A stretch of DNA of 64,000 bases from Mycobacterium sp. E3198 (GTDB lineage: Bacteria; Actinomycetota; Actinomycetes; Mycobacteriales; Mycobacteriaceae), in NCBI RefSeq assembly GCF_001667015.1, contig NZ_LZIS01000001.1, forward strand, positions 163,120 through 227,119. The letters are read 5' to 3'. The notes below the pieces were generated by a model, which made no database searches, was not told the origin of the DNA, and worked only from the letters and a program-made list of their open reading frames with translations. Shown here one piece after another: positions 8,824-17,383 of the stretch (positions are counted from its first letter, which is position 1; each line of letters begins with the position of its first letter). The translations under genes and the position numbers were made by a program.

Positions 8824-9630
8824 GTGCTGGAAGTGATCGATAAGGGGCCCGTCGGCGATTCCCAGAAAACGCCGCTGCTTTTCGTCCATGGCGCGTGGCA
8901 CGGCGCCTGGTGCTGGGACGAGCACTTCCTGGACTTCTTCGCGGCAAAGGGCTATCGGTCGGTGGCGGTAAGCCTGCGCGGCCACGGGCAAAGCCCCGCG
9001 CCCAAACCCATGCAGTTCTGCTCTATGGCGGACTTTGTCGACGATGTCGCTTCCGTCGCCGACGGCCTGCCCCAGCGGCCCGTGGTGATCGGGCATTCCA
9101 TGGGCGGCTTCGTGGTGCAGAAGTATCTGGAGTCGCACGACGCGCCCGCCGCCGTCCTGCTCGCCTCCGTACCGCCGAGCGGGATCGCCAGATTCCTGCT
9201 GGGCAGGTTCCGGCTGCACCCGTGGCTCACCGCCCGGCACCTGGCCATCACCAAATCGCTGGGGAGCGTCGGCCGCACACCCGAATTGGCGCGGGAAAGC
9301 TTCTTTTCCGACTCGGTCCCCGACGCCGACGTGGCGCGCTACGCAGCGGGGCTTGACGAAGAGTATCTGGGCGGGCATGTGCTCGGCATGTTGTGGCTCG
9401 ATCTGCCGAAACCCGCGCTCGTCAACGCCCCGATGTTGGTCTTGGGGGCCGAAAATGACATCCTTTTCTCGCCGCGGGAAGTGCGTGCGACCGCGAGCGC
9501 GTATCACACCGAGGCAGAGTTCATTCCCGGGATGGCTCACGACATGATGCTGGAGCCCGGCTGGGAGGCGGTGGCCCAGCGGATTCACGCCTGGCTCGAA
9601 ACCCGTTGTCCGACGGCGTCGCCGCGATGA
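8824..9630 (+). CDS. Alpha/beta hydrolase
   Basis: A 268-residue alpha/beta-hydrolase. [18 protein letters not shown] is the oxyanion-hole HG region, IGHSMGGFV holds the nucleophile elbow serine (G-H-S-M-G), NDILFS supplies the acid and the final MAHDMM histidine completes the triad. The AWHGAWCW pattern resembles plant esterase/salicylate-esterase-type and EstC-like hydrolases. GTG 8824 is the start. The TGA overlaps the ATG of the SDR gene (ATGA at 9627-9630), so it opens a coupled three-gene run. The substrate is unknown. Confidence 0.82.
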   Translation: MLEVIDKGPVGDSQKTPLLFVHGAWHGAWCWDEHFLDFFAAKGYRSVAVSLRGHGQSPAPKPMQFCSMADFVDDVASVADGLPQRPVVIGHSMGGFVVQKYLESHDAPAAVLLASVPPSGIARFLLGRFRLHPWLTARHLAITKSLGSVGRTPELARESFFSDSVPDADVARYAAGLDEEYLGGHVLGMLWLDLPKPALVNAPMLVLGAENDILFSPREVRATASAYHTEAEFIPGMAHDMMLEPGWEAVAQRIHAWLETRCPTASPR

Positions 9631-10409
9631 CGGGGCGTCTCGACGGCAAGGTCGCGATCATCACCGGCGCCAGCAGCGGGCTCGGGCCGGTGCTGGGCTC
9701 GCTGTTCGTCGCGGAGGGCGCCCGCGTGCTGCTGGCCGCGCGGCGCGAAGAGCTGGTCCGCGACGCCGCCCACGCGGCCGGCCCGGGGGCCATCGCGATG
9801 CGCGCGGACGTGACCAACGAGGACGACGTCGCGGCCATGGTGGCGCGGGCGGTCGACGAGTTCGGCCATGTCGACATCCTGTGCAACAACGCCGCCGCGC
9901 CCGGGCAGGACCGCTGGATCTGGGAGCAGACGCTGGACAACTGGAACGCCACCTTCGCCATCGACGTCACCGCGGCCATGCTGTGCACGCGCGAAGTGCT
10001 CAATCAGTCGATGCTGCAACGCCGCCGCGGGGTCATCCTCAACTTCTCGTCCACGGCCAGCTACGCCGGCATGGTCCGCAAGACGCACTACGTCGCCGCG
10101 AAGGCGTCGCTGCGGGCGTTCACCAAGGCCGTCGCGCTCGAGGTGGGCCCGCACGGCATCCGGTGCAATTGCATCGTGCCCGGGGCCATCGACACCGAGC
10201 TGTTTCGCAACTGGGTGCAGCGCACCGCCGACGAGCAGGGCGTCGACTTCGCGACCCAGCGCGCCAGATCCCTCAAAGGCGTGGCTTTACAGGACATCTC
10301 GTCGCCCGAGGACGTCGCCAACCTGGCGCTGTTCCTGGCCAGCGACGAGAGCCGCACCATCACCGGGCAATCGATCCCCGTGGACGCCGGCGGGTACATG
10401 CAGGGATGA
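9627..10409 (+). CDS. SDR family NAD(P)-dependent oxidoreductase
   Basis: A 260-residue classical short-chain dehydrogenase. The cofactor motif TGASSGLGP lies near residues 14-22, then RADVTNEDD, the structural CNNAA, the catalytic Ser in NFSSTASYAG, and the YxxxK pair in HYVAAKAS. PGAIDTELF and the C-terminal VDAGGYMQG are typical. It oxidises an alcohol or reduces a ketone with NAD(P). ATG 9627 was chosen because it overlaps the preceding stop and starts right at the Rossmann strand; a TTG seven codons earlier is less likely. It is in turn coupled (ATGA) to the LLM gene at 10406. Confidence 0.88.
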   Translation: MTGRLDGKVAIITGASSGLGPVLGSLFVAEGARVLLAARREELVRDAAHAAGPGAIAMRADVTNEDDVAAMVARAVDEFGHVDILCNNAAAPGQDRWIWEQTLDNWNATFAIDVTAAMLCTREVLNQSMLQRRRGVILNFSSTASYAGMVRKTHYVAAKASLRAFTKAVALEVGPHGIRCNCIVPGAIDTELFRNWVQRTADEQGVDFATQRARSLKGVALQDISSPEDVANLALFLASDESRTITGQSIPVDAGGYMQG

Positions 10410-11266
10410 GCACTCGGCTGTCCATCTCCACACCGGTGGTGACGATGTTGCCGCAGATCAGCGGCGAGTGGGAGAAACAGGCCTCCATCGAGGACCTGGC
10501 CCGGATCGCCGAAGCCGCAGACCGACTCGGCTATTACCACCTCACGTGCAGCGAGCACGTCGCGCTGCCCGCCGCCGAACACCACCGCCGCGGCGCCCGC
10601 TATTGGGATCCGCTGGCCACCTTGGGTTATCTCGCGGCGCGCACGCGGCGGATCCGGTTGGCGACCAACGTGCTGGTGCTCGGGTATCACCACCCGCTCG
10701 AGATCGCCAAGCGCTACGGCACCCTCGACAAGGTCAGCAACGGCAGGCTCATCCTCGGGGTCGGCGTCGGCAGCCTCAAGGAGGAGTTCGAACTGCTCGG
10801 CGTCCCCTTCGACGACCGCGGGCCGCGCGGCGACGACGCCCTGCGGGCGCTGCGCGCCTCGCTGTCGGTGCCCGAACCCTCCTACCACGGCGAGTTCTAT
10901 TCGTTCGGCGGCATGGTCGTCGATCCCTGCGCCGTCCAGCAGCGCGTCCCGCTGTGGGTCGGCGGACGCACGCTGCGGTCGCTGCGCCGGGCCGTGACCC
11001 TGGCCGACGGCTGGGCTCCGTTCAACGTGACCCTGCGGCAGGTCCGAGAGTGGTTGGGCCGCTTCGACCTTCAGCCAGGATTCGAGGTCGTCCTGCCGCC
11101 GCCGAGGCCGCTGGACCCGATCAACGAGCCGGATCAGACGCGCGACACGCTCGCCGACATCGCCGCGCACGGCGCCACCATCGTCAGCGCGATTTTCACC
11201 CATACCTCGCTGCAGCATTACCTGGAGAATCTGCATGCGCTGGCCGAGTTGCATCCGTCCGCTTAG
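10406..11266 (+). CDS. LLM class F420/flavin-dependent oxidoreductase
   Basis: A 286-residue luciferase-like oxidoreductase of the TIGR03619 type. Features are GYYHLTCSEHVALP, RRIRLATNVLVLGYHHPLE, GRLILGVGVGSLKEEFELLG, and PLWVGGRTLRSLRRA. It is shorter than its paralogs in this window. Its ATG overlaps the SDR stop by four bases, so hydrolase, SDR and LLM enzymes are probably made together and may act in sequence on one substrate. The much longer forward readings across this region are other-frame artefacts. Confidence 0.82.
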   Translation: MSTRLSISTPVVTMLPQISGEWEKQASIEDLARIAEAADRLGYYHLTCSEHVALPAAEHHRRGARYWDPLATLGYLAARTRRIRLATNVLVLGYHHPLEIAKRYGTLDKVSNGRLILGVGVGSLKEEFELLGVPFDDRGPRGDDALRALRASLSVPEPSYHGEFYSFGGMVVDPCAVQQRVPLWVGGRTLRSLRRAVTLADGWAPFNVTLRQVREWLGRFDLQPGFEVVLPPPRPLDPINEPDQTRDTLADIAAHGATIVSAIFTHTSLQHYLENLHALAELHPSA

Positions 11267-11277
11267 AGAGGGCTCCC

Positions 11278-11694
11278 ATGTCGAAGGCGATCCGAATGCT
11301 GGGCATCCTGCTGCTGGGTTCTGCGGGCCTGGCGATCGTTGCCCCTGCTACGGCCACCGGCGCCCCCGCGTGCGTCGGGTTGTCGATCTGCCCGCCGCCG
11401 CCGCCGGACGCCGAGGGCAACCCGGGCTGCTACTACGCCGACGGCTGGCGCGATGCGTCGGGCGGCGGGATCGAGGTGTGGTACTTCCATGAGCCGCAGA
11501 ACATTTCGAAGGCGGACAAGGTCACGGCCCTGGTGCGCAAGAAGGACGGCACCAACGTGTCCCAGGACGCCGACATCGACGCGGGTCAACAGGTACACCG
11601 CTTCGAATTCGCGGCGGTGGACAAGTCCGCCGTGCAGGAGGTGTTGCTCACCACCGCCAGCGGCCGCTGCTACGTGGCCGGGCCGGACGCGTGA
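11278..11694 (+). CDS. Secreted protein of unknown function
   Basis: A 138-residue exported protein: a Sec signal peptide (MSKAIRMLGILLLGSAGLAI, with cleavage after ATG-A about residue 28), then a proline stretch (CPPPPPDAEG). The mature domain has four cysteines (ACVGLSIC, GCYYADGW, GRCYVAG) and an EVWYFHEPQNISKADKVTAL segment. No known family was recognised. It lies 11 bp after the LLM gene, with a GAGAGGG ribosome site close by, and 1 bp overlaps the next gene, so it is probably part of the same transcript. Confidence 0.72.
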   Translation: MSKAIRMLGILLLGSAGLAIVAPATATGAPACVGLSICPPPPPDAEGNPGCYYADGWRDASGGGIEVWYFHEPQNISKADKVTALVRKKDGTNVSQDADIDAGQQVHRFEFAAVDKSAVQEVLLTTASGRCYVAGPDA

Positions 11695-12437
11695 TGCGGG
11701 TCAAGGCAGGGTTTTTCAGCCTCACGGCGCCCGCCCCGCCCGACGATGACGGCAGCTACCTGCGCTGGCACCTGCTCGACCACATGCCCGAGCAGTACCA
11801 ACTGCCGGGCATCGTCCACGGACTGCGGTGGATCGCCGACGGCGACTACCTCGAGCGCCGCCTGGTGGCCGACGGGCCGTTGGGACAGGTCGGCAACGCG
11901 GTGCACTACCTGGTCGGTGACCCCGTCGAGCAGACCTTCGACGACTTCGTCGCGCTCGGGCGCGCGCTGCGGGAAAACGGCCGCTTCCCCGTCACGCGGC
12001 CGTCGCTGCAGGTCGCCGGGTTGCGCCTGCTGCAGTGGCACGCCGCTCCGCACACGCTCGTCTCCGCCGAGGTGGTGCCGTTTCGGCCGCACCGCGGGGT
12101 CGTGCTGATCGTCGAAGAACCCGATGCGGGCCGCCCGGACCAGTGGCTGCAATGGCTGCACGCCGAGCACTACCCGGCGCTGCTGGCCACGCCCGGCACG
12201 GCCGGCGCCTGGACCTTCGGTTCCAGCACCGGTTGGAGCCACCTGCCCGGCGGCTGGCGGACCGACCACCAATACATCACGGTCGTTTACCTCGACGGCG
12301 ACCCGCTCACCACCACCGATGCGCTGAGGCCCCTCATCGAGGAAAGGTGGCGGTCCGCGGCGGTTCGACCCGTGTTCGCCGGGCCGTTACGCACCATGGT
12401 CAGTTGGGAAGCGTGGCCGAGCGAGCGACCCCTATAG
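11694..12437 (+). CDS. EthD-like/dimeric alpha-beta barrel protein
   Basis: A protein of about 247 residues that looks like two ferredoxin-like (EthD/dimeric alpha-beta barrel) repeats. The first is RWHLLDHMPEQYQLPGIVHG; the second is QWLHAEHYPALLATPGTAGA. The W-x-x-x-H(Y/M)P pattern is characteristic of EthD-type proteins that help oxidative degradation of ethers or polyketides. It starts at ATG 11694 inside the preceding stop (TGATG); GTG 11691 is an alternative. Its position after an SDR and an LLM oxidase fits an accessory role in their pathway, which is inference. Confidence 0.6.
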   Translation: MRVKAGFFSLTAPAPPDDDGSYLRWHLLDHMPEQYQLPGIVHGLRWIADGDYLERRLVADGPLGQVGNAVHYLVGDPVEQTFDDFVALGRALRENGRFPVTRPSLQVAGLRLLQWHAAPHTLVSAEVVPFRPHRGVVLIVEEPDAGRPDQWLQWLHAEHYPALLATPGTAGAWTFGSSTGWSHLPGGWRTDHQYITVVYLDGDPLTTTDALRPLIEERWRSAAVRPVFAGPLRTMVSWEAWPSERPL

Positions 12438-12468
12438 TCCTTCGTGACAACCTACCGAAGGAAGTGAG

Positions 12469-12957
12469 ATGGCCAATCGACGGCTCGTTCGCGCCGCCGC
12501 CGTGCTCGTCGTGTCGGCGGCTTGCCTACCGGCCTGCTCGAGCAAGGGGAGTCAGCCTTCCGCCACGAGCACGAGTGCGGTTCCGCCAACCACGACCGTC
12601 ATGATGGACGGCAACAAGCACACCATGACCGCCAGCGTCGAGTGCACCAACTCCGCGTCGGTGCCGCCGGCCGAGTCGGGCGATCTGACCACCCACATCA
12701 GCGTGCGCGACGATGCGGCGTCGATAACGCTGTCCATGTCGGACCTGGTGCCGCCCAGCGTCGACGGCTTTGCCATCTCACTCAAGACCGAAGCGGGACA
12801 GTATCAGCTGCCCTGGCAGGCGCCCCAGTCCGTGACCCAGGTGCAGGCCACCAAGGACGGGAAGAGTTACACGATCACCGGGACGGGCCAGGGGGCGTCG
12901 CCGAATCAGGGTGACGTCCACCAGGTGACGTTCGGGATTCACGTCACGTGCCCATAG
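12469..12957 (+). CDS. LpqH-family (19 kDa antigen-like) lipoprotein
   Basis: A 162-residue lipoprotein. The signal peptide ends in the lipobox LPAC with the lipidated cysteine at residue 23, followed by a Ser/Thr/Pro-rich linker. The C-terminal segment TKDGKSYTITGTGQG...FGIHVTCP and the paired cysteine in ASVECTN match the LpqH/19-kDa antigen family, anchored in the membrane and exposed towards the wall. It is a paralog, not lpqH itself, since the middle is divergent. An AAGGAAGTGAG ribosome-site stretch precedes the ATG. Confidence 0.82.
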   Translation: MANRRLVRAAAVLVVSAACLPACSSKGSQPSATSTSAVPPTTTVMMDGNKHTMTASVECTNSASVPPAESGDLTTHISVRDDAASITLSMSDLVPPSVDGFAISLKTEAGQYQLPWQAPQSVTQVQATKDGKSYTITGTGQGASPNQGDVHQVTFGIHVTCP

Positions 12958-13069
12958 GCTTCAAACACGTTGCGCCACAGGCGTCACCCGTGGAGGGCAC
13001 CTGACCTGCTGCCCGCCTCGCGGCGACAAGCGGTTGTCGAACCGCACTCCCCTCTGACATGCTGGCGGC

Positions 13070-14059
13070 TTGGACATCTTCGCGGAGTGGCAAAGCGGCG
13101 GGACCGAACTTCGGTGGCGGTCGATCACCGCCGCCAACGACGGGCAGGAACTCAGCGTGTTCAGCCGCCGCTGCGGCACCCCCGGCGCCCCCGCGCTGGT
13201 GCTGGTGCACGGCTTTCCGACGTCGAGCATCGACTATTTCGCCCTCACCCGCGAACTGACCGACGACTTCGACATGTTCGTGCTGGACTTTCCCGGCTAC
13301 GGCATGTCCGACAAGCCCCCGGCGCCGCACACCTATTCGCTGTACGACGACGCGCGCCTGCTGGTCTACGCGATCACACAGGTGTGGAAGCTGACCGAAT
13401 TCCGCATGCTCACTCACGATCGCGGCAGCAGCGTCGGCATGATCGCGCTGGAGATGCTGGCGGCCCAAGACCCACCCACCCTGCCGGTCGACCTCATCCT
13501 CACGAACGGCAACATCTATCTCCCGCTCGCAAATCTGACCGAGTTCCAGACCGCGGTCCTCGACCCCGCAACCGGGCGGGACACCGTCGCGGCGATCACA
13601 CCGGAGTTGCTCGCGGTCGGCTTGGGGGCCAGCACCTTCATGCCGCGGAGAACCCTGGAAGACCCCGAGATCGCGGCGCTGGCAAAGTGCTTCGCACACA
13701 ACGACGGAATCCGCGTGCTGCCGGACACGATCCAGTACCTCAACGAGCGCGCGGCGGACGAAACCAGTTGGCTGGAGGCACTTTCCACGAGCAACGTCCC
13801 CACCACGGTGGTGTGGGGCCTGCACGACAACGTCTCCCCCGTGCGCGTCCCCAATTACATCTGGCAGACCTACCTGAAGACCAAGCCCGGCCGCAACCGC
13901 TACTGGTTGGTGCCCGGCGCGGACCACTACCTGCAGTGCGACGCTCCCGGGCAGCTGGCCCGGATCGTTCGCCTCACCGCCCAGGGTGGCGAGCTCCCGC
14001 TTCAGACGCTCGGAAACCAGCCCGACGGCGCCGTGCTGGTGGACGAGAGCGCCTCATAA
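13070..14059 (+). CDS. Alpha/beta hydrolase, epoxide hydrolase/dehalogenase-like
   Basis: A protein of about 329 residues with the alpha/beta-hydrolase fold. LVLVHGFPTSSIDYF is the HGxP oxyanion motif; the nucleophile elbow is THDRGSSVG with Asp as nucleophile, as in epoxide hydrolases and haloalkane dehalogenases rather than Ser esterases; GADHYLQCD holds the C-terminal His. A TTG start at 13070 (MDIFAEWQ) is assumed; no better ATG or GTG precedes the conserved part. It runs convergently into the TetR gene with a six-base overlap. The substrate is unknown. Confidence 0.72.
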   Translation: MDIFAEWQSGGTELRWRSITAANDGQELSVFSRRCGTPGAPALVLVHGFPTSSIDYFALTRELTDDFDMFVLDFPGYGMSDKPPAPHTYSLYDDARLLVYAITQVWKLTEFRMLTHDRGSSVGMIALEMLAAQDPPTLPVDLILTNGNIYLPLANLTEFQTAVLDPATGRDTVAAITPELLAVGLGASTFMPRRTLEDPEIAALAKCFAHNDGIRVLPDTIQYLNERAADETSWLEALSTSNVPTTVVWGLHDNVSPVRVPNYIWQTYLKTKPGRNRYWLVPGADHYLQCDAPGQLARIVRLTAQGGELPLQTLGNQPDGAVLVDESAS

Positions 14060-14698
14060 GGGCCCGAGCAGTTGGTATCTCAACGTATCGGCCAGCCAGC
14101 CGCGGTATTTCGTCTGGCTCCATCCGCGGGTGCCGACCAACGCGTGGTGCAGGCCGGGGTCGATGTAGACCCAGATGATGTCGCGGGCTTGAGCGACGGA
14201 CAGGCCTGAGCGCAGGCCCCCCTTGCGGCTCAGCAGGGTCGCCAACTCCTTCGCCCCGGTCAGGCGCTGCCGGCTGAGTTCGTTCCACAGTTCGGCGATC
14301 TCCGGGTCGACCCCCGCGGCCGACCGGACCACCTCGTAGATGGCAGACACCCGCCGTTGGGCGTCGCTCAGCATGGCCGCGTATCCCGTGACGATCTCGG
14401 TGGGGTCGGCCATGGCGAACAGCTTGCGCGCCTCGGGACGTTCGTGGAACGGGACCTGCTCGTCGTCGCCGACGATGGCCCGGTCGCACGCCGTTTTCAG
14501 CAGCCAGGGCTTGCCGCCGCCGGCGGCGAACACGGTGGAACGCCCGACGCCCGCCTCCTCGGCGATCGCATCGATCGACGTGCCGCTGTAACCGCGCTCC
14601 ACGAACAGCCGGGTGGCGGCGTCCAGCACCAGCCGGCGCGTGGCGGCGGCCTGTTCGGCACGCAATCGGGACTGATACGGGCTGCGGGAGGCACTCAT
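14054..14698 (-). CDS. TetR family transcriptional regulator
   Basis: A 214-residue TetR repressor. The helix-turn-helix covers about residues 20-65 (LVLDAATRLFVERGYSGTSI, then DAIAEEAGVGRSTVFAAGGG). The usual Y-x-H-F recognition helix is replaced by VFAAGGGKPWLLK, a variant also seen in other actinobacterial TetRs. The remainder is the all-helical ligand domain. It is divergent from the peroxiredoxin-like gene at 14798; the palindrome at 14761-14771 between them is a candidate operator. Its ligand is unknown. Confidence 0.85.
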   Translation of the reverse strand: MSASRSPYQSRLRAEQAAATRRLVLDAATRLFVERGYSGTSIDAIAEEAGVGRSTVFAAGGGKPWLLKTACDRAIVGDDEQVPFHERPEARKLFAMADPTEIVTGYAAMLSDAQRRVSAIYEVVRSAAGVDPEIAELWNELSRQRLTGAKELATLLSRKGGLRSGLSVAQARDIIWVYIDPGLHHALVGTRGWSQTKYRGWLADTLRYQLLGPL

Positions 14699-14760
14699 CG
14701 GAGTCCCAGTATGTCCCACCCCTGGTTGGGGAATTAATCCGACCTTTCGAACATTGAGCG

Positions 14761-14771
14761 TACTGTCAGTA
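14761..14771. promoter_or_regulatory. Candidate TetR operator (short palindrome)
   Basis: TACTG-T-CAGTA is a perfect 5-1-5 inverted repeat in the 99-bp space between the divergent TetR and peroxiredoxin-like genes. A further CAGTATG copy lies at about 14707-14713. Assignment to the TetR at 14054-14698 is by position only. Confidence 0.35.
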
Positions 14772-14797
14772 TGACGAATATTTGAGAGGGAGCCACC

Positions 14798-15379
14798 ATG
14801 CCCGAAGCCACCGCCGCCCGCCTCAGCGTCGGAGACCGCTTTCCGCACCTGGAACTGACCGGCATCGACGACGAGCCCATCGCGATCCCCGATCCCGCGG
14901 GCGCGCTGACCCATCTGCAATTTCGGCGGTTCGCCGGCTGCCCGATCTGTGACCTCCACCTGCGCTCCATCACCGCGCGGCTCGACGAGATCGCCGCCGC
15001 CGGCATCCGGGAGGTGGTCGTGTTCCATTCCAGCCCGGCCGAACTGCGCAAGTACGAGAAAGACCTGCCCTTCCCGGTCATCGGCGATCCGGGCCGGAAG
15101 CTTTACCGGCGCTTCGGCGTCGAGGCGTCGGCCAAGTCGGTGCTCAGCCCGGGCGCGTGGCGGGCGCTACCGAGGGGGTTGTGGCATGCCTTCCGGACCG
15201 CTTTGAGCAAGCGCCGGGCCCCGGTGCCGGCCCACCCGACGAACGGCAACCTCGGCCTGCCCGCCGACGTGCTGATCGACGCCGACGGGCGCGTGGCCGC
15301 AGTGAAATACGGCAAGCACGCCTACGACCAGTGGTCGGTCGACGACCTGCTCGCCATGGCGCCACGCGTCATCCGGTGA
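14798..15379 (+). CDS. Peroxiredoxin-like (AhpC/TSA) family protein
   Basis: A 193-residue thioredoxin-fold protein of the peroxiredoxin-like/AhpC-TSA family. The start MPEATAARLSVGDRFPHLEL is typical, and FRRFAGCPICDLHLRSI carries a CxxC pair (CPIC) where a peroxidatic cysteine is expected; VVVFHSSPAEL and PFPVIGDPGRKLYRRFGV are standard. It probably reduces peroxides or acts as a thiol-disulfide enzyme in the cytoplasm. A strong GAGAGGGAG ribosome site precedes ATG 14798. The divergent TetR probably controls it. Confidence 0.8.
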   Translation: MPEATAARLSVGDRFPHLELTGIDDEPIAIPDPAGALTHLQFRRFAGCPICDLHLRSITARLDEIAAAGIREVVVFHSSPAELRKYEKDLPFPVIGDPGRKLYRRFGVEASAKSVLSPGAWRALPRGLWHAFRTALSKRRAPVPAHPTNGNLGLPADVLIDADGRVAAVKYGKHAYDQWSVDDLLAMAPRVIR

Positions 15380-16565
15380 CGACCGGCAAACGCGCCCACC
15401 CGCGCACGCTGGCGGTGTGCGCCCGTTCGGCGTTGGCGTAGTCGACTTCCCAATCGGTCCAGCGCTTGAGGACCTCCTCCAGCGCCACTCGGGCCTCCAT
15501 CCGGGCTAGCGCCGAGCCGAGGCAGAAGTGCAGGCCCTGCCCGAAGCTGAGGTGGCCGCCCTCGCGGTGGATGTCGAAGCGGTCGGGATCGGCGAAACGG
15601 CGTTCATCCCGGTTGGCGGAACCGTTGAGCAGCAACATGAACGAACCCTCGGGGACGACGCGGCCGTGGTGCTCGGCGTCGCGGGCGACGTAGCGGGCCT
15701 GCACCGGTGACGGGGGTTCGTAGCGCAGCGTCTCCTCGACCGCGCCGGGGATCAGCGACGGGTCGGCGACGAGTTCGCGGCGCTGGTCCGAATGATCCGA
15801 GAGCAGCTGTCCCAGGAAACCGATGAGCCGGGCGGTGGTTTCGTTGCCGGCGCCGGCGATCATGGCGGTGTAGGCCAGTACCTCGGTGCGCGACAGGGGG
15901 CGCCGCGTGCCGTCGGGCTCGTCGATCTCCGCGCGCAGCAGGTCGGTCATCAGGTCGTCCGACGGATGGCTCGCGCGCCACTCGATGTACTCGGCGAACA
16001 TCGCGATGGTGTCCGCGAACAGGTTCGGGTTGACCTCACCGGGCTTGCGCCCCTCGGCCATTTCGATGAAGGCGCCGTTGCGATCCCGGATGCTCGCCTG
16101 GTCCTCCTCGGGGATGCCCAACAGATACCCGATGGTCCGCATCGGCATCATCGCCCCGAGGTCCGCGATGAAATCGAACCCGCCGGCACCGATCAACGGG
16201 TCGAGCTCGCGGACGCAGAATCCACGCACCATGGACTCGACGGCCAGCATGCGCCGCGGCGTGAAGACGCGCGACAGCAGGCGGCGGTGCAGATCGTGCA
16301 GTGGCGGATCCTCGAACAGCAGGATGCCCGGCGGCACTTCGATGTTGTTGAACAAGATGTCGGCGGTGGTGCCCCGGCCGGATCGGTAGGTCTCCCAGTT
16401 TGGCAGTTCGCGCGCCACGTCCTCGTAGCGACTCAACGCGTAGAAGTTGTACTTCTCGTTGTAATACAGCGGCGCCTCTTCGCGCATGCGCTTCCACACC
16501 GGGTACGGGTCGTCGTCGATGGCGACGTCGTAAGGGTCGTAGTACAGCTCGGCCGAACGTAACAT
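15369..16565 (-). CDS. Cytochrome P450
   Basis: A 398-residue soluble bacterial P450. The I-helix oxygen motif is AGAGNETTARL, the ExxR of helix K is ETLRYE, and the heme-binding loop is FGQGLHFCLGSALAR with the proximal Cys. The N-terminus YYDPYDVAIDDDPYPVWKRM is typical of mycobacterial CYPs acting on lipids or sterols. ATG 16565 was chosen; the same frame is open upstream but overlaps the TetR gene and lacks conserved sequence. It is a close paralog of the P450 at 18229-19422. No ferredoxin gene lies nearby, so redox partners must come from elsewhere. Confidence 0.92.
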   Translation of the reverse strand: MLRSAELYYDPYDVAIDDDPYPVWKRMREEAPLYYNEKYNFYALSRYEDVARELPNWETYRSGRGTTADILFNNIEVPPGILLFEDPPLHDLHRRLLSRVFTPRRMLAVESMVRGFCVRELDPLIGAGGFDFIADLGAMMPMRTIGYLLGIPEEDQASIRDRNGAFIEMAEGRKPGEVNPNLFADTIAMFAEYIEWRASHPSDDLMTDLLRAEIDEPDGTRRPLSRTEVLAYTAMIAGAGNETTARLIGFLGQLLSDHSDQRRELVADPSLIPGAVEETLRYEPPSPVQARYVARDAEHHGRVVPEGSFMLLLNGSANRDERRFADPDRFDIHREGGHLSFGQGLHFCLGSALARMEARVALEEVLKRWTDWEVDYANAERAHTASVRGWARLPVVTG

Positions 16566-16573
16566 TCTGTCCC

Positions 16574-17212
16574 TCAATCGTTTCGGTGCAGGAAGCCGTG
16601 CAGGATCGCCTGGACGAGCTCGTCCACGATGACCTCGCGCGGCGGCTGCTTGGTTCCGAAGTAGGTGGACCGCAGCGCGGCCATGCCGGCGATCATCGCC
16701 ACCGTGGAGTGCGCCGGCAGGTCCGGATGATCCGACCGCAGCCCGCGCAGGCGCATGCCCTCGGCGCTGATCTGCCCGAGCAGCGTCAGCGCCCGCCTGA
16801 CGTCGGCGATACCGGCGTCGGCCATCTCCTCCTCGGTCATCGCCTCGGAGGCCATCAGCGTCAGGAGCAGGCCCTGGTGTTCGACGAAAACGTCGTAGAG
16901 CTGCCCGACGAAGTGCCCGGCGAGCTCCTGTTCCTTGGTCTCCTCGGGGATGACCGACTGCCACCTCTGGCCGAATTCGTCGACGAAGCTGGTGAACGGC
17001 AGGACCAGCGCCTCGCGGAACAGCGCCGCCTTCGAGCCGAAGTGGCGGAACAGCAGGTGCTCGGTAACGCCTGCGGCCTGGGCGATTTCGCGGGTGGTGG
17101 TGCTGCGGTAGTCCTGGCGCGAGAAGAGCTCCCGCGCGGCCTCGAGCAGCAGCTTGCGCGGCGCGCCGCGGGGCCGGCGCGTGGCCGCGGTGGCTGCGGG
17201 TCGCTGGGGCAC
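16574..17212 (-). CDS. TetR family transcriptional regulator
   Basis: A protein of about 212 residues. The TetR N-terminal domain is complete (LLLEAARELFSRQDYRSTTT, then REIAQAAGVTEHLLFRHFGSK), followed by a ligand domain. It sits 8 bp upstream of the P450 gene on the same strand, so they are co-transcribed. GTG 17212 was chosen because the next upstream GTG (17233) would put the inverted repeat 17220-17239 inside the coding sequence. That repeat directly upstream suggests autoregulation and control of the divergent AveC-like unit. Confidence 0.85.
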   Translation of the reverse strand: MPQRPAATAATRRPRGAPRKLLLEAARELFSRQDYRSTTTREIAQAAGVTEHLLFRHFGSKAALFREALVLPFTSFVDEFGQRWQSVIPEETKEQELAGHFVGQLYDVFVEHQGLLLTLMASEAMTEEEMADAGIADVRRALTLLGQISAEGMRLRGLRSDHPDLPAHSTVAMIAGMAALRSTYFGTKQPPREVIVDELVQAILHGFLHRND

Positions 17213-17219
17213 GACTTTT

Positions 17220-17239
17220 AAGATAGCATGCACTATCTT
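17220..17239. promoter_or_regulatory. Inverted repeat, candidate TetR operator
   Basis: AAGATAG-CATGCA-CTATCTT: perfect 7-bp arms around a 6-bp spacer, between the TetR/P450 unit and the divergent small-protein/AveC unit. A degenerate copy (TTAAGATAG-TGTGCG-CTTTCTTAA, 22540-22563) lies between the LLM gene ending at 22509 and the dehydrogenase at 22658. Aligned over 20 bases the two agree at 16. Confidence 0.6.
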
Positions 17240-17266
17240 GAAGCGCTGTGGGAAAGGGGTGCGGAC

Positions 17267-17383
17267 GTGGGCGCAGTCATCATGCTTGGCACGCTGTTCG
17301 GGTTGATCGTCCTGATCTTCGGCCTGGTGCTGCGCTTCGACCCCGAAGCGCGCCGCTCCCCCGGACACGAAGCCGACCGATGA
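17267..17383 (+). CDS. Small single-pass membrane protein (38 aa)
   Basis: A 38-codon reading frame from GTG 17267: one hydrophobic helix (GAVIMLGTLFGLIVLIFGLV) followed by a charged tail LRFDPEARRSPGHEADR. Its TGA overlaps the ATG of the AveC-like gene (ATGA at 17380-17383), the usual arrangement of coupled genes. A GAAAGG ribosome-site-like stretch lies about 10 bases upstream. It may assist the AveC-like protein in the membrane; this is inference from position. Confidence 0.55.
   Translation: MGAVIMLGTLFGLIVLIFGLVLRFDPEARRSPGHEADR

Noticed and set aside
9868..11694. A 608-codon plus-strand frame spanning three genes
   Set aside because: It is an other-frame reading of the SDR and LLM genes; only its last 138 codons (from ATG 11278) are a real secreted protein.
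15369..16964. N-terminal extension of the first P450
   Set aside because: The extra 133 residues are Arg/Ala-rich, lie antisense-free but out of frame across the TetR gene on the same strand, and P450 homology begins at ATG 16565.
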